Below are positions 21,201-32,039 of a stretch of DNA of 64,000 nt, piece after piece. This stretch comes from Tragulus kanchil (taxonomy: Eukaryota > Chordata > Mammalia > Artiodactyla > Tragulidae). A program made the position numbers and the translations under genes. The stretch covers positions 169,379,298 to 169,443,297 of the forward strand of contig JAIOJX010000030.1 in NCBI GenBank assembly GCA_022376925.1. The letters are read 5' to 3'. The notes below the pieces were generated by a model. That model was not told where the DNA came from, did not search any database, and worked only from the letters and a program-made list of their open reading frames with translations. Within the stretch, counting starts at the first letter, position 1. Every line of letters starts with the position of its first letter.

Positions 21201-22338
21201 TCTTCACATCTTGTAATTCGACAGTGATGATAGTGGTCAAGAACACTTGGTAGGATTCTCTCTAGGAATCTCAGCTTTGCAAAAGCAACAAAGTAAAATA
21301 TATAATTGTCTGTAAATGACAAAGTACTTTAAAATGCCCACGGTTGAAGATCTGATGAGAGTTCATTACAATGGAATCAACAAAGAAATCTGGATATTTC
21401 TGTGACACCCAATATTTTTAAGATGATAGCTGAAATTATGACTGATAAGTTTATACCAGGTATATCAGATTTTTAGAATTTTATATTTTCTGGAACACTT
21501 AAGCTAATAATGTACTCCTACAAAGATAAGCTAAATATCACTTTTCACTTGGCAATGTTTCATTGTAATTTAACACATCAAATAAACCTAATTAGCTTAA
21601 CATTTTTCTGTTTACAGGGAGAGAGAATGAATATTCTAGGGGTCCTTTGGAAAATCCCACAGTTGGTTCGAGGTAAAAAAAATACTCGTTTAGAATTTGA
21701 CTTGGGGGAAGTTTGTCAAAAATATTCATTTAACCAAAGTGACATGTAAAGACTTTGAAGGCAAGTACATAAAGTTTCAGGGTTGTAAAAAACCCCAAAC
21801 CTTTGGCTCTTTTAAGATTCAGGACTTTCTCTCTGCAGATTAACTGTCTTAAAAAGTATGACTAGACTTTTGAGAAATAATAAAACTGGCAATAATCTTG
21901 AAAACCTCGACATACCAGAAGTATTTATTTTTTGGTATCACATATAATTTTAGAATTCTTTCTCTTCATCAAAAGCATAATCTAAAATAATTGAGCTCTA
22001 GTACCTATCATTCTTCAATAATTTTATAATGTTGTTAAAATTTTTTTAATTTAAGTATGATAACACTAGCAACTAAAATGTTATAATCTAAGTATACATT
22101 TATAAATAAAACTTAGCATTTGGCAATAGGTTAAAATTTTTGTACAGTTGGGAAAAGGGGGGTGGATGGTATTAAGTTTCAGTTACAATATATACTAGGA
22201 TAATGAATTTTTTGTGGTTTGATAAAGAAAGGTTACTTTTCGTTTTAATAACTTCATTGAATTGTCAGGCAAATTGGAAAAATAAACAACTGAAAAATTG
22301 TACCTAATAAGACAGTTTTGTTCAATAAGCAATGGGAT
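21201..22338. other. AT-rich intergenic, no feature recognised
   Basis: Over 1 kb of AT-rich sequence. A 79-codon plus-strand frame (21510-21749) has no recognisable motif. No repeat family could be named by eye. Confidence 0.45.
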
Positions 22339-22348
22339 CGTGTCTGAT

Positions 22349-22519
22349 TTTTTTATTTATTTATTTTAGGGTCATGGGCTTCAGAATGCAGGCTCTTTAT
22401 TTGTGGTGCATGGGCTTGGTTCCTTCATTGCATATGGGCATCTTCCCAGACCAGGGATTGAACCAGAGTCCCCTGCATTTCAAGGCAAACTCTTAACCAG
22501 TGGACCATCAGGGAAGCCC
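22349..22519 (-). repeat. CHR-type SINE
   Basis: Plus strand reads an A/T tail, 'cagaccagggattgaacc' (reverse B box) and 'ggaccatcagggaagccc' (reverse head). The imperfect TSD TGTCTGATTT / TGTCTGGTTT flanks it at about 22339 and 22529. Confidence 0.8.
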
Positions 22520-22757
22520 GCCCCCATGTCTGGTTTTATTTGAGCTAAATAAACAAAATTTTTCATTGTGAAAAAATTCAGGGCTTTTTTAAGTAATCAA
22601 AGACCTGATAAAGATAACATTAAGTCCAGTAAATTATTTTGATAAGGCAGAAAATCTTTGGTTTCCAGGCAGATTACTTAAAAGGCATCTTTTCTCACCA
22701 AAAAACACATTACTTTCCTTATATAGAGATGTTTCCCATATTATTTCCAATATTAAA

Positions 22758-23092
22758 AAAAAAATATTTATTTATTTTTGGCTATTCTGGGTTTTCACTG
22801 CTGTCACAGTTGCAGGCAATGGGGGCTTCTTTCTAGTTGAGGCGAGCAGGTTTCTGGTTGCGGTGACTTCTCTTGTTATGGAACTTGGGCTCTAGAGAAC
22901 ATGGGCTTCAGTAGTTGTGGCACATGGACTCAATAGTTGCGGCTCCGAGGCTCTAGAGCACAGGCTCCATAGTTGTGGCTCACGGGCTTAGTTGCTCCGC
23001 AGCATGTGGGATCTTCCCGAATCAGGGATCAAACCTTTGTCTCCTACATTGGCAGGTGAACTCTTTGCCACTGAGCTACCAGGGAAGCCCCA
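22758..23092 (-). repeat. CHR-2-like SINE, full length
   Basis: Long minus-strand CHR-2 element with its body repeats ('ttgcggctccgaggctctagagcac') and reverse head 'gctaccagggaagcccc'. CCAATATT lies on both sides (about 22748 and 23089), a probable TSD. Its 3' end on the plus strand is the left boundary of duplication D7. Confidence 0.8.
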
Positions 23093-23175
23093 ATATTTTA
23101 AATTACATATATATTTTAACATAGTTAACCGTTAGAATCTTTAATTCCTAACTAAAACTAAGAAGTGAGCAATCG

Positions 23176-23508
23176 GGACTTCCCCTGGTGGTCCAGTGGG
23201 TAAGGACACCGCCTTGCAGTGCAAGGGGCGCCTGTTTGAGCCCTGGCCTGGGAAGATCCCACGTGCCGCGGAGCGGCTGGACCCATGTGTCAAATGACCG
23301 AGCCGGAGCTCTGGAGCACATGTGCCCAGAGCCGGTGCTCTGCAACGACACACGCCACTGCGATGGGAGGCCCACAGGAGCCAAAGAACAAAGACGGATA
23401 AAAATAGAGAAATGAAAGACCAATAGAAATGGCCGGCCTGCCCGCCCTCCCCAGCCCGACCCCCGCCCAAAATAAATAAACAAATAAATCTTAAAAAAAA
23501 AAAAAAAA
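23176..23508 (+). repeat. Young CHR-like SINE with C-rich 3' extension
   Basis: Complete element. TSD AAGAAGTGAGCAATCG is perfect at 23160-23175 and 23509-23524. C-rich block at about 23430-23468, then 'aaataaataaacaaataaatc' and an A run. Confidence 0.95.
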
Positions 23509-23842
23509 AAGAAGTGAGCAATCGATTACATTAGTATTTTGCAGATTGTTAAACATCACAATTTCTAGAAGCTTATTTTCCTCATAGTAAATTTTTCATT
23601 GTGGCACAAAGCACATCCATTAACAGAACAAAATATCTTTACTTCCTCTATAAAGGAAGACAAAGTGGATAAACCTATGTTCAGAAGTTAAAGTTTCAGT
23701 ATTTTATCTTATTTGGAAATGATCTAGAAATTCAGTAAATATCTGTGGGGAAATAAATCAGGAGGTTTTCACAGCTTTGGCCAAGCCAGGAGATAAACAT
23801 CTTGGAAATGAAAGAACTAAGACAAAAACAAGTTGATTTGAT

Positions 23843-24172
23843 TCATATGGGCTCATAGCTGGGGTCATACTGATCAGCAACAGGTGGGAGATCTGCTGTG
23901 GACTTGGAATGCCGGGTCAGCGCACGATAAAATGCTGCCTGGACACGCAGGACAGACTCCTTAACTTCTTGCAGGTCTAGTTGCCCCCCCAGCTGCAACA
24001 CACCTTTTCCATTCTTAGAGTCATGAGAGTAATTATTGATCAGGGCTGTGAGTGGGTCCCAGCCCGTGCTAATATAATTCCCTGTAAATTCCTGAATGCT
24101 TAAACTTTTAGTAAAAGTGGACTGGTGAATGTGTTCAGGGCCCTGACCCAAGAGGTCTTGAGCTGTTCCCAT
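23843..24172 (-). CDS. Unrecognised 109-codon open frame
   Basis: A minus-strand frame of 109 codons begins M-G-T-A-Q-D-L-L-G-Q and ends D-P-S-Y-E-P-I before a TGA stop. It has no long hydrophobic segment. The middle (L-D-L-Q-E-V-K-E-S-V-L-R-V-Q-A-A-F-Y-R-A-L) would form an amphipathic helix. It lies outside every repeat I can name and its composition is more protein-like than other frames in the region. The N-terminal Met-Gly could be myristoylated, but the motif is incomplete. I cannot name a family. It could be a retrocopy or retroelement remnant. There is no evidence of splicing or promoter, and a 7-base C/G run inside makes the frame fragile. Duplicated at 24989-25318. Confidence 0.3.
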   Translation of the reverse strand: MGTAQDLLGQGPEHIHQSTFTKSLSIQEFTGNYISTGWDPLTALINNYSHDSKNGKGVLQLGGQLDLQEVKESVLRVQAAFYRALTRHSKSTADLPPVADQYDPSYEPI

Positions 24173-24325
24173 TCCTTAACTTAAGACACACACACTATTA
24201 GGTGCGTGAACTCTTTGCCACTGAGCTACCAGGGAAGCCCCAATATTTTAAATTACATATATATTTTAACATAGTTAACCGTTAGAATCTTTAATTCCTA
24301 ACTAAAACTAAGAAGTGAGCAATCG

Positions 24326-24654
24326 GGACTTCCCCTGGTGGTCCAGTGGGTAAGGACACCGCCTTGCAGTGCAAGGGGCGCCTGTTTGAGCCCTGGCCTG
24401 GGAAGATCCCACGTGCCGCGGAGCGGCTGGACCCATGTGTCAAATGACCGAGCCGGAGCTCTGGAGCACATGTGCCCAGAGCCGGTGCTCTGCAACGACA
24501 CACGCCACTGCGATGGGAGGCCCACAGGAGCCAAAGAACAAAGACGGATAAAAATAGAGAAATGAAAGACCAATAGAAATGGCGGCCTGCCCGCCTCCCC
24601 AGCCCGACCCCCCCCCAAAATAAATAAACAAATAAATATTAAAAGAGAAAAAAA
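24326..24654 (+). repeat. Young CHR-like SINE (duplicate copy)
   Basis: Same insertion as 23176-23508 with the same 16-bp TSD at 24310-24325 and 24655-24670. Differences from the first copy are in the C-rich block and A tail, including CGGCCTGCCCG where one repeated G and C are lost. Confidence 0.93.
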
Positions 24655-24988
24655 AAGAAGTGAGCAATCGATTACATTAGTATTTTGCAGATTGTTAAAC
24701 ATCACAATTTCTAGAAGCTTATTTTCCTCATAGTAAATTTTTCATTGTGGCACAAAGCACATCCATTAACAGAACAAAATATCTTTACTTCCTCTATAAA
24801 GGAAGACAAAGTGGATAAACCTATGTTCAGAAGTTAAAGTTTCAGTATTTTATCTTATTTGGAAATGATCTAGAAATTCAGTAAATATCTGTGGGGAAAT
24901 AAATCAGGAGGTTTTCACAGCTTTGGCCAAGCCAGGAGATAAACATCTTGGAAATGAAAGAACTAAGACAAAAACAAGTTGATTTGAT

Positions 24989-25318
24989 TCATATGGGCTC
25001 ATAGCTGGGGTCATACTGATCAGCAACAGGTGGGAGATCTGCTGTGGACTTGGAATGCCGGGTCAGCGCACGATAAAATGCTGCCTGGACACGCAGGACA
25101 GACTCCTTAACTTCTTGCAGGTCTAGTTGCCCCCCCAGCTGCAACACACCTTTTCCATTCTTAGAGTCATGAGAGTAATTATTGATCAGGGCTGTGAGTG
25201 GGTCCCAGCCCGTGCTAATATAATTCCCTGTAAATTCCTGAATGCTTAAACTTTTAGTAAAAGTGGACTGGTGAATGTGTTCAGGGCCCTGACCCAAGAG
25301 GTCTTGAGCTGTTCCCAT
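24989..25318 (-). CDS. Unrecognised 109-codon open frame (duplicate copy)
   Basis: Same translation as 23843-24172, carried by D7. Upstream of this copy the minus strand is intact (25319-25373), whereas upstream of the other copy is garbled, so this is the better version to search with. Confidence 0.3.
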   Translation of the reverse strand: MGTAQDLLGQGPEHIHQSTFTKSLSIQEFTGNYISTGWDPLTALINNYSHDSKNGKGVLQLGGQLDLQEVKESVLRVQAAFYRALTRHSKSTADLPPVADQYDPSYEPI

Positions 25319-25494
25319 CCTTCCTGTTTGTCTGTATGTGAGTATTTCTTAAGATCTCATCACACACACTATTCTCTATACACCCGACTGTAGTGCTTCG
25401 GCAAATATCATTTAACTTATCTCAGTATAACTGTAGGGTTTCAAGCTGTCAAAAATATTTTGGAAACTATTTTTAAATAGACATACCATTATTA

Positions 25495-25700
25495 TTGCTG
25501 TTTAGTGGCTAAGTCGTGTCTCTTTTGCGACCCTATGAATGTAGCCCGCTAGGCGGCTCTGTTGATGGGTTTTTCCAGGCAAGAATACTGGAATGGGTTG
25601 CCATTTCTTTCTCCAGGGGACCTTCCCGACCCAGGCATCAAACTCACATCTCCTGCATTGGCAGGCAGATTCTTTACCACTGAGCCACCAAGGAAGTCAG
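25495..25700 (-). repeat. Bov-tA SINE
   Basis: Plus strand reads 'gctgtttagtggctaagtcg', 'ggcaagaatactggaatggg' and 'tttaccactgagccaccaagg', i.e. BovB-derived tail then tRNA head in reverse. The duplicate is at about 26632-26837 (D8). Confidence 0.85.
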
Positions 25701-25741
25701 ACCTAGCATACAGCATAATTATTGTTGAAAAGTTCATTTGT

Positions 25742-25862
25742 AGGGAATTCCTGGTGGTCTAGTGTTTCGGACTCTATCACTGCCCTGACTATGGTTCAAT
25801 TCTTAGTCTGGAAACTAAATCCTGTAAGCTGAGCTGCACAGCCAAAAAGAAAAAAAAGAGAA
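25742..25862 (+). repeat. CHR-1-like SINE
   Basis: Head 'gggaattcctggtggtctag', B box 'ggttcaattctt', tail 'cagccaaaaagaaaaaaaag'. Duplicated at about 26879-27002 (D8). Confidence 0.75.
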
Positions 25863-26316
25863 AAGAAAAATTTTGTTTCTCACAGATGAAATAAGATTAT
25901 CTGTTTAGATGATGTAAACTTCTTAGTAGTATTCATGAGAAAATCTTTCAAGATTTTTCATTTGTCTAGTTTCCAAATAGCCTTCCCCTTTTTTCCTCTT
26001 TCTGATAAGAATTGCCTCTTTGAAGTTTGCATTTCAAGCAATCTGTTACACTAGTATTTTGTGGATTGATAAATTTATAAATATAATTCCTAGAGAAGAG
26101 CAGTTAGAACATTTGAATCTCAAAGGCAGGGAGAAAAAAATGTTAAGTCCCTCCAATAAATAGGGATGGTTTGGGGAATGGTAAAAAGAATCAGTGGGAT
26201 ATTTTGTTATTGTTATAAATAAAGGACAGTTGTCTAATTCCTCCAAGACTTGGGCTGCACCTTGAATGACATCATAGAATGACCCACCCACCCAACTACT
26301 TTATCTATTTGCTTTT

Positions 26317-26491
26317 TAAAAAAACATTTTAGTTTTTATTTATTTATTTATTTTCATCCATCTTTTTATTCTTTGGCACTATGGGTCTTCCATTGCAGCA
26401 GCCTCTTTGTTGCAGAGCACCGGCTCTGGGTGCATGTGCTCCAGAGTGCTGGCTCATAATTAGACACACTGGCGCAGCTGCTCCATGGCAT
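26317..26491 (-). repeat. CHR-like SINE, truncated at duplication junction
   Basis: Minus-strand SINE whose 3' part (plus-strand left side, from 'ttcatccatctttttattc') is present but whose head is missing because copy A of D8 ends here. The complete version is at 27455-27716. Confidence 0.85.
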
Positions 26492-27454
26492 TTATTTCAA
26501 CACACCCCTATTCTCTATACACCCGACTGTAGTGCTTGCAAATATCATTTAACTTATCTCAGTATAACTGTAGGGTTTCAAGCTGTCAAAAATATTTTGG
26601 AAACTATTTTTAAATAGACATACCATTATTATTGCTGTTTAGTGGCTAAGTCGTGTCTCTTTTGCGACCCTATGAATGTAGCCCGCTAGGCGGCTCTGTT
26701 GATGGGTTTTTCCAGGCAAGAATACTGGAATGGGTTGCCATTTCTTTCTCCAGGGGACCTTCCCGACCCAGGCATCAAACTCACATCTCCTGCATTGGCA
26801 GGCAGATTCTTTACCACTGAGCCACCAAGGAAGTCAGACCTAGCATACAGCATAATTATTGTTGAAAAGTTCATTTGTAGGGAATTCCTGGTGGTCTAGT
26901 GTTTCGGACTCTATCACTGCCCTGACTATGGTTCAATTCTTAGTCTGGAAACTAAATCCTGTAAGCTGAGCTGCACAGCCAAAAAAGAAAAAAAAGAGAA
27001 AAGAAAAATTTTGTTTCTCACAGATGAAATAAGATTATCTGTTTAGATGATGTAAACTTCTTAGTAGTATTCATGAGAAAATCTTTCAAGATTTTTCATT
27101 TGTCTAGTTTCCAAATAGCCTTCCCCTTTTTTCCTCTTTCTGATAAGAATTGCCTCTTTGAAGTTTGCATTTCAAGCAATCTGTTACACTAGTATTTTGT
27201 GGATTGATAAATTTATAAATATAATTCCTAGAGAAGAGCAGTTAGAACATTTGAATCTCAAAGGCAGGGAGAAAAAAATGTTAAGTCCCTCCAATAAATA
27301 GGGATGGTTTGGGGAATGGTAAAAAGAATCAGTGGGATATTTTGTTATTGTTATAAATAAAGGACAGTTGTCTAATTCCTCCAAGACTTGGGCTGCACCT
27401 TGAATGACATCATAGAATGACCCACCCACCCAACTACTTTATCTATTTGCTTTT

Positions 27455-27716
27455 TAAAAAAACATTTTAGTTTTTATTTATTTATTTATTTTCATCCATC
27501 TTTTTATTCTTTGGCACTATGGGTCTTCCATTGCAGCAGCCTCTTTGTTGCAGAGCACCGGCTCTGGGTGCATGTGCTCCAGAGTGCTGGCTCATAATTA
27601 GACACACTGGCGCAGCTGCTCCATGGCATGTGGGATCTTCCTGGGCCAAGGATCAAACTGATGCCCTTTGCATTGCAAGGCAAACTCCTTACCTAGTGGA
27701 CCACCAGGGAAGCCCT
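27455..27716 (-). repeat. CHR-like SINE, complete copy
   Basis: Full minus-strand element from the A/T tail to 'ccaccagggaagccc'. A near-perfect TSD CTATTTGC(C)TTTT flanks it at 27443-27454 and 27717-27729. It lacks the C-rich extension. Confidence 0.88.
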
Positions 27717-27740
27717 CTATTTGCCTTTTTATATCAGGGG

Positions 27741-28250
27741 TTTTTGTTGTTCAATCACTCAGTTGTGTCTGACTATTTGCGACCCTTTGGACTGCAGCAT
27801 GCCAGACTTCCCTGTCCTTCACTATCTACTGACATTTGCTCAAACTCATGTCCATTGAACAGGTGATTCCATCCAACTATCTGTCATCCCCTTCTCATCC
27901 TGCCTTCAATCTTTCTAGCATCAGGGTCTTCTCCAAAGAGTCAGCGCTCATATCAGGTGGACAAAGTACTGGAGCTTCAGCTACAGCATCAGTCCTTCCA
28001 ATGAATATTCAGGGTTGATTTCCTCTAGGATTGACAAGTTTGATCTCCTTTTTGTCCAGGGAAATTTCAAGAGTCTTCTCCAGCACCACAGTTCTAAGGC
28101 ATCATTTCTTCAGCACTCAGTGTTCTTTACAGGCCAGCTTGCACATCAATATACAGTTCTTGGAAAAATCATAACTTTGACTATAGGGATCTTTGTTGAC
28201 AAAGTGCTGTCTCTGCTTTTTAATATCAAGGATAAGATGTTCAACTAGTC
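27741..28250 (-). mobile_element. BovB LINE 3' region
   Basis: The plus strand reads the reverse complement of the BovB 3' end, with landmarks 'gttgttcaatcactcagttg', 'gactgcagcatgccag', 'ggacaaagtactggagcttc' and 'gagtcttctccagcacc'. This non-LTR retrotransposon supplied the tail of Bov-tA. The piece is 5'-truncated, with no open reading frame beyond short scraps. Confidence 0.88.
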
Positions 28251-28390
28251 AAGAGATTCATATGTTCTAAATTTAGAACTGTTTTGAAATTTGTTTCTTC
28301 CTCTGGATACATGATTTCATTTTAACGTAGGGGAGAGAGCCTAAAAAGAAGTTCCTAACCAACTCTGAATATGAGCTTCCAATTTGGCCA

Positions 28391-28663
28391 ACTTCTTTTT
28401 TTTTTTTTTTTTTTGCCTCTAAGTCATCATTTTTTTTTTCATCCATCTTTATTATTTTGGCACGTGTGGCCTCCCATCGCAGCAGCCCCTCTCATTGCAG
28501 AGCACGGGCTCTGGGTGCATGCATTCCAGAACGCTGGTTCATAATTGGACTCATCGGCACAGCTGTTCCTCGGCATGTGGGATCTTCCCAGGTCAGGGAT
28601 CAAACCGGTGCCTGCTGCACTGCAAGGTGGACTCTTTACCCACTGAACCACAAGGGAAGCCCC
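28391..28663 (-). repeat. CHR-like SINE
   Basis: Plus strand reads poly-T, 'catccatctttattattttgg', the body, then 'ccacaagggaagccc'. The TSD word TGGCCAA flanks it (28385 and 28664). No C-rich extension. Confidence 0.82.
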
Positions 28664-28669
28664 TGGCCA

Positions 28670-29596
28670 ATTTCTAATCATACAATTACTTAAGAAAAAG
28701 ATCCTTTCAAATATCTTGCCAGGCTTCATCTGAGACAAAGAGTAAGTATTCCGGGCAGTGTTGAACAACCGCATGGACACAAGAGGCATTCCTGGAGAGG
28801 CTGCAAAAGATACTATCCTCCAAGAAGATACTATACTCCCAGAGTCACTCCTAAAGGTAGCCAAAGACTAGACAATTCCCTTGAGAGCTGGTGTCGCCTG
28901 AAATAAATGGACAACCTAAAAGTTGAGAATTATTATCGTATTTGGTGGACTTTCTGAAAACGTAAGCCTGAATGACAACCTTTCAGATAGCTGTGAGGGG
29001 CTGCTCCAAAGAGGTCAGGGAGGAGCCAGGATATACAGGAGTTCTGTAACAAAAACCAGGCAGTGAGAACATCTGTTAATGAAAGAAAACCAGACATCTC
29101 AAGTTAATGAATTCAGTGCTTTTCTATGTATGGGATGATACAGGAGTGGGGGTTCACTGAGATCATTCCTCAGATCTGCACCTTAACAATGTAGGATCAG
29201 TCTCCTATTCTTCTCCATCCTGAGTCCCCTCAGGGTACACAGTTGGGGGTGGCTGCTTTGGCAGCTGGCTGCATGGCAGCTACATCCTTTATTTAATGAT
29301 ATGGCTGGAGACATTTTTCAAGCACCTTGGCAACAGTCAGGTGCACCCTATCGGTGACCCACATTTCTGGTTCAGCCATATTTTGGGGCCCCCAACCTAC
29401 AAATGTGAGTAATGAGAACCTGCATGCCTCAGGCAGGCAGAAACCTGAACCGAGATCTAAGGACCCAAAACTAAATGGAGAAGAAAGCAGCATCGTCCCT
29501 AGGAAAGAAAGGATTGATAGCCAATTGGTACTTCAATACCAAATTCACAAGAGCCTGGATTTGAAAAGGAACTTCCTTTCTGCAGGCAGTAAAGAG
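28670..29596. other. Intergenic, possible unassigned long repeat
   Basis: From about 28880 to 29400 the sequence has the texture of an interspersed repeat in artiodactyl genomes (for example 'aaaaccaggcagtgagaac' and 'cttggcaacagtcaggtgcacc'), but I cannot assign it to a family with confidence; an LTR element is possible. A plus-strand open frame from 29327 runs on into the SINE at 29655 and is not credible as a gene. Confidence 0.35.
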
Positions 29597-29654
29597 ATCC
29601 AGAGAAACAACACTGATAAGAATTTCCACCTTTCTCAGGCTTCTGACAATTTTT

Positions 29655-29929
29655 CTTTTTCTTTTTTTTTGGCCACTTCTATTGGTATTTCATCTATTTA
29701 TTTTCATCCATCTTCACTCTTTGGCCTGTGTGGGTCTCCCATCGCAGTGGCCTCTCTCGCTGCAGAGCACCAGCTCTGCACACATGCGCTCCAGAGCTCC
29801 GGCTCGGTGATTGGACACATCGGTCCAGCCGCTCCGCAGCACGTGGGATCTTCCCTAGGCCAGGGATCGAACCAGTGTCCCTTGCACTGCAAGGCGGTGT
29901 CCTTACCCACTGGACCACCAGGGAAGCCT
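29655..29929 (-). repeat. Young CHR-like SINE without C-rich extension
   Basis: Plus strand starts 'ggccacttctattgg' directly after the T-rich tail and ends 'ccaccagggaagcct'. TSD TGACAATTTTT / TGACAGTTTTT at 29644-29654 and 29930-29940. The duplicate is at 30811-31079. Confidence 0.9.
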
Positions 29930-30228
29930 TGACAGTTTTTCCCTATCCCATCTACAAGTTCCAGAACAAATGGAGTTTAGAGAGTGCACTCCCTGTATCT
30001 ACAAAAATATGACAAGGTTTTCCATTAATTTCAATTTTATTTCCCCTTGGCTATTTAAGGAAATAACTGGTAGCAGTTTACCAGAAAACCATCAACTCTG
30101 GGAGGGGCCCAGAGAGGGATTGTCCTTCAAGGGTAAATGTGGGTGCATCCAAGTTAGTGTTACAAGGATTTGACACACTTTCAAGGACATTCTCTCAGTT
30201 TCTCAGTAGACTTCAAAAGAGACATGGA

Positions 30229-30497
30229 GGGTTTCCCTGGTGGTCCAGTGGGTAAGGACACCACCTTGCAGTGCAAGGGGCGCCAGTTTGATCTCTGGCC
30301 TGGGAAGATCCCACCTGCTGTGGAGCGACTAGACCCATGTGTCCAACTACGGAGCCGGAGCTCTGGAGCGCATGCACCCAGAGCCGGTGCTCTGCAACAA
30401 GAGAGGCCACTGTGATGGGAGGCCCACACAGGCCAAAGAACAAAGATAAATAAATGAAAGATCAATAGAAGTGGCCAAAAAAAAAAAAAAAAGAGAG
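30229..30497 (+). repeat. Young CHR-like SINE without C-rich extension
   Basis: Head 'gggtttccctggtggtcc', body ending 'agaagtggcc' then poly-A. TSD AGAGACATGGA / AGAGACACGGA at 30218-30228 and 30498-30508. The duplicate is at 31379-31647. Confidence 0.9.
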
Positions 30498-30810
30498 AGA
30501 GACACGGAATTCTGGGCCAGTGTTTTGATGATGGATTCCTAAGAGAGTCCAATAGGGGATGCCCCTGTTTTAGATTTCTGGCCTTGGAGCTGTTGCAGTT
30601 ATAAGGTCATCAACTTGGAAGACTACTGTTTAGGGTCTTGTAGTCTCTTCAGAGTGGAAAGGCCATTCAGACTGAGAACTAATAAAATATGAGTACCCAG
30701 GTGAGGGTGGGCTAGAAGAGAATAGCAGGAGTCACACCAGACTTAAAATCTTATCCAGAGAAACAACACTGATAAGAATTTCCACCTTTCTCAGGCTTCT
30801 GACAATTTTT

Positions 30811-31079
30811 CTTTTTTTTTGGCTACTTCTATTGGTATTTCATCTATTTATTTTCATCCATCTTCCCTCTTTGGCCTGTGTGGGTCTCCCATCGCAGTGG
30901 CCTCTCTCGCTGCAGAGCACCAGCTCTGCCCACATGCGCTCCCGAGCTCCGGCTCGGTGATTGGACACATCGGTCCAGCCGCTCCGCAGCACGTGGGATC
31001 TTCCCTAGGCCAGGGATCGAACCAGTGTCCCTTGCACTGCAAGGCGGTGTCCTTACCCACTGGACCACCAGGGAAGCCT
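30811..31079 (-). repeat. Young CHR-like SINE (duplicate copy)
   Basis: Copy of 29655-29929 inside D9, with the same TSD words at 30800-30810 and 31080-31090. Confidence 0.9.
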
Positions 31080-31378
31080 TGACAGTTTTTCCCTATCCCA
31101 TCTACAAGTTCCAGAACAAATGGAGTTTAGAGAGTGCACTCCCTGTATCTACAAAAATATGACAAGGTTTTCCATTAATTTCAATTTTATTTCCCCTTGG
31201 CTATTTAAGGAAATAACTGGTAGCAGTTTACCAGAAAACCATCAACTCTGGGAGGGGCCCAGAGAGGGATTGTCCTTCAAGGGTAAATGTGGGTGCATCC
31301 AAGTTAGTGTTACAAGGATTTGACACACTTTCAAGGACATTCTCTCAGTTTCTCAGTAGACTTCAAAAGAGACATGGA

Positions 31379-31647
31379 GGGTTTCCCTGGTGGTCCAGTG
31401 GGTAAGGACACCACCTTGCAGTGCAAGGGGCGCCAGTTTGATCTCTGGCCTGGGAAGATCCCACCTGCTGTGGAGCGACTAGACCCATGTGTCCAACTAC
31501 GGAGCCGGAGCTCTGGAGCGCATGCACCCAGAGCCGGTGCTCTGCAACAAGAGAGGCCACTGTGATGGGAGGCCCACACAGGCCAAAGAACAAAGATAAA
31601 TAAATGAAAGATCAATAGAAGTGGCCAAAAAAAAAAAAAAAAGAGAG
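31379..31647 (+). repeat. Young CHR-like SINE (duplicate copy)
   Basis: Copy of 30229-30497 inside D9; no difference noticed. Confidence 0.9.
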
Positions 31648-32039
31648 AGAGACACGGAATTCTGGGCCAGTGTTTTGATGATGGATTCCTAAGAGAGTCC
31701 AATAGGGGATGCCCCTGTTTTAGATTTCTGGCCTTGGAGCTGTTGCAGTTATAAGGTCATCAACTTGGAAGACTACTGTTTAGGGTCTTGTAGTCTCTTC
31801 AGAGTGGAAAGGCCATTCAGACTGAGAACTAATAAAATATGAGTACCCAGGTGAGGGTGGGCTAGAAGAGAATAGCAGGAGTCACACCAGACTTAAAATC
31901 TTAGGCAGCTCTAATATCTTTAATCTTTCATTAGCTTTTTCAATGAGCTGTTTTGGAATCTTAAAGACTTTTGGAGACTTATTTATTGAAGTATTGTTTG
32001 ATTTATTGTGTAGTATTTTATTTTTATTTTTTAAAAGAA

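Larger units (their letters stand above)
23056..25373 (+). repeat. Direct duplication D7 (offset 1150)
   Basis: Copy A is 23056 to about 24200 and copy B is 24206-25373. Copy A loses about 30 bp near 24175-24195 relative to the clean end of copy B (25316-25373), again damage next to the junction. Copy B ends exactly where D8 copy A begins, so the two duplications chain. The unit carries a young SINE with TSDs and the 109-codon minus-strand frame. Confidence 0.92.
25371..27629 (+). repeat. Direct duplication D8 (offset ~1138)
   Basis: Copy A is 25371-26491 and copy B is 26510-27629, with an 18-bp bridge. Copy A stops in the middle of a SINE that is complete in copy B (27455-27716), showing that the unit boundary ignores element boundaries. 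The copies differ by CTTCGGC versus CTTGC near the start and by an A-run length. Confidence 0.92.
29597..31903 (+). repeat. Direct duplication D9 (offset ~1150)
   Basis: Copy A is 29597-30753 and copy B is 30753-31903, tandem with no bridge (shared TA/ATCC edge). The unit has two young SINEs in opposite orientations about 300 bp apart. Copies differ in the poly-T/C tract near 29652 versus 30808 and by a few substitutions in the first SINE (CTCCAGAG versus CTCCCGAG, ACACATGC versus CCACATGC). Confidence 0.92.

Noticed and set aside
29327..29932. 201-codon plus-strand frame
   Set aside because: Its 3' half is antisense SINE sequence (29655-29929) and its 5' half has no recognised motif. It is not supported as a gene.
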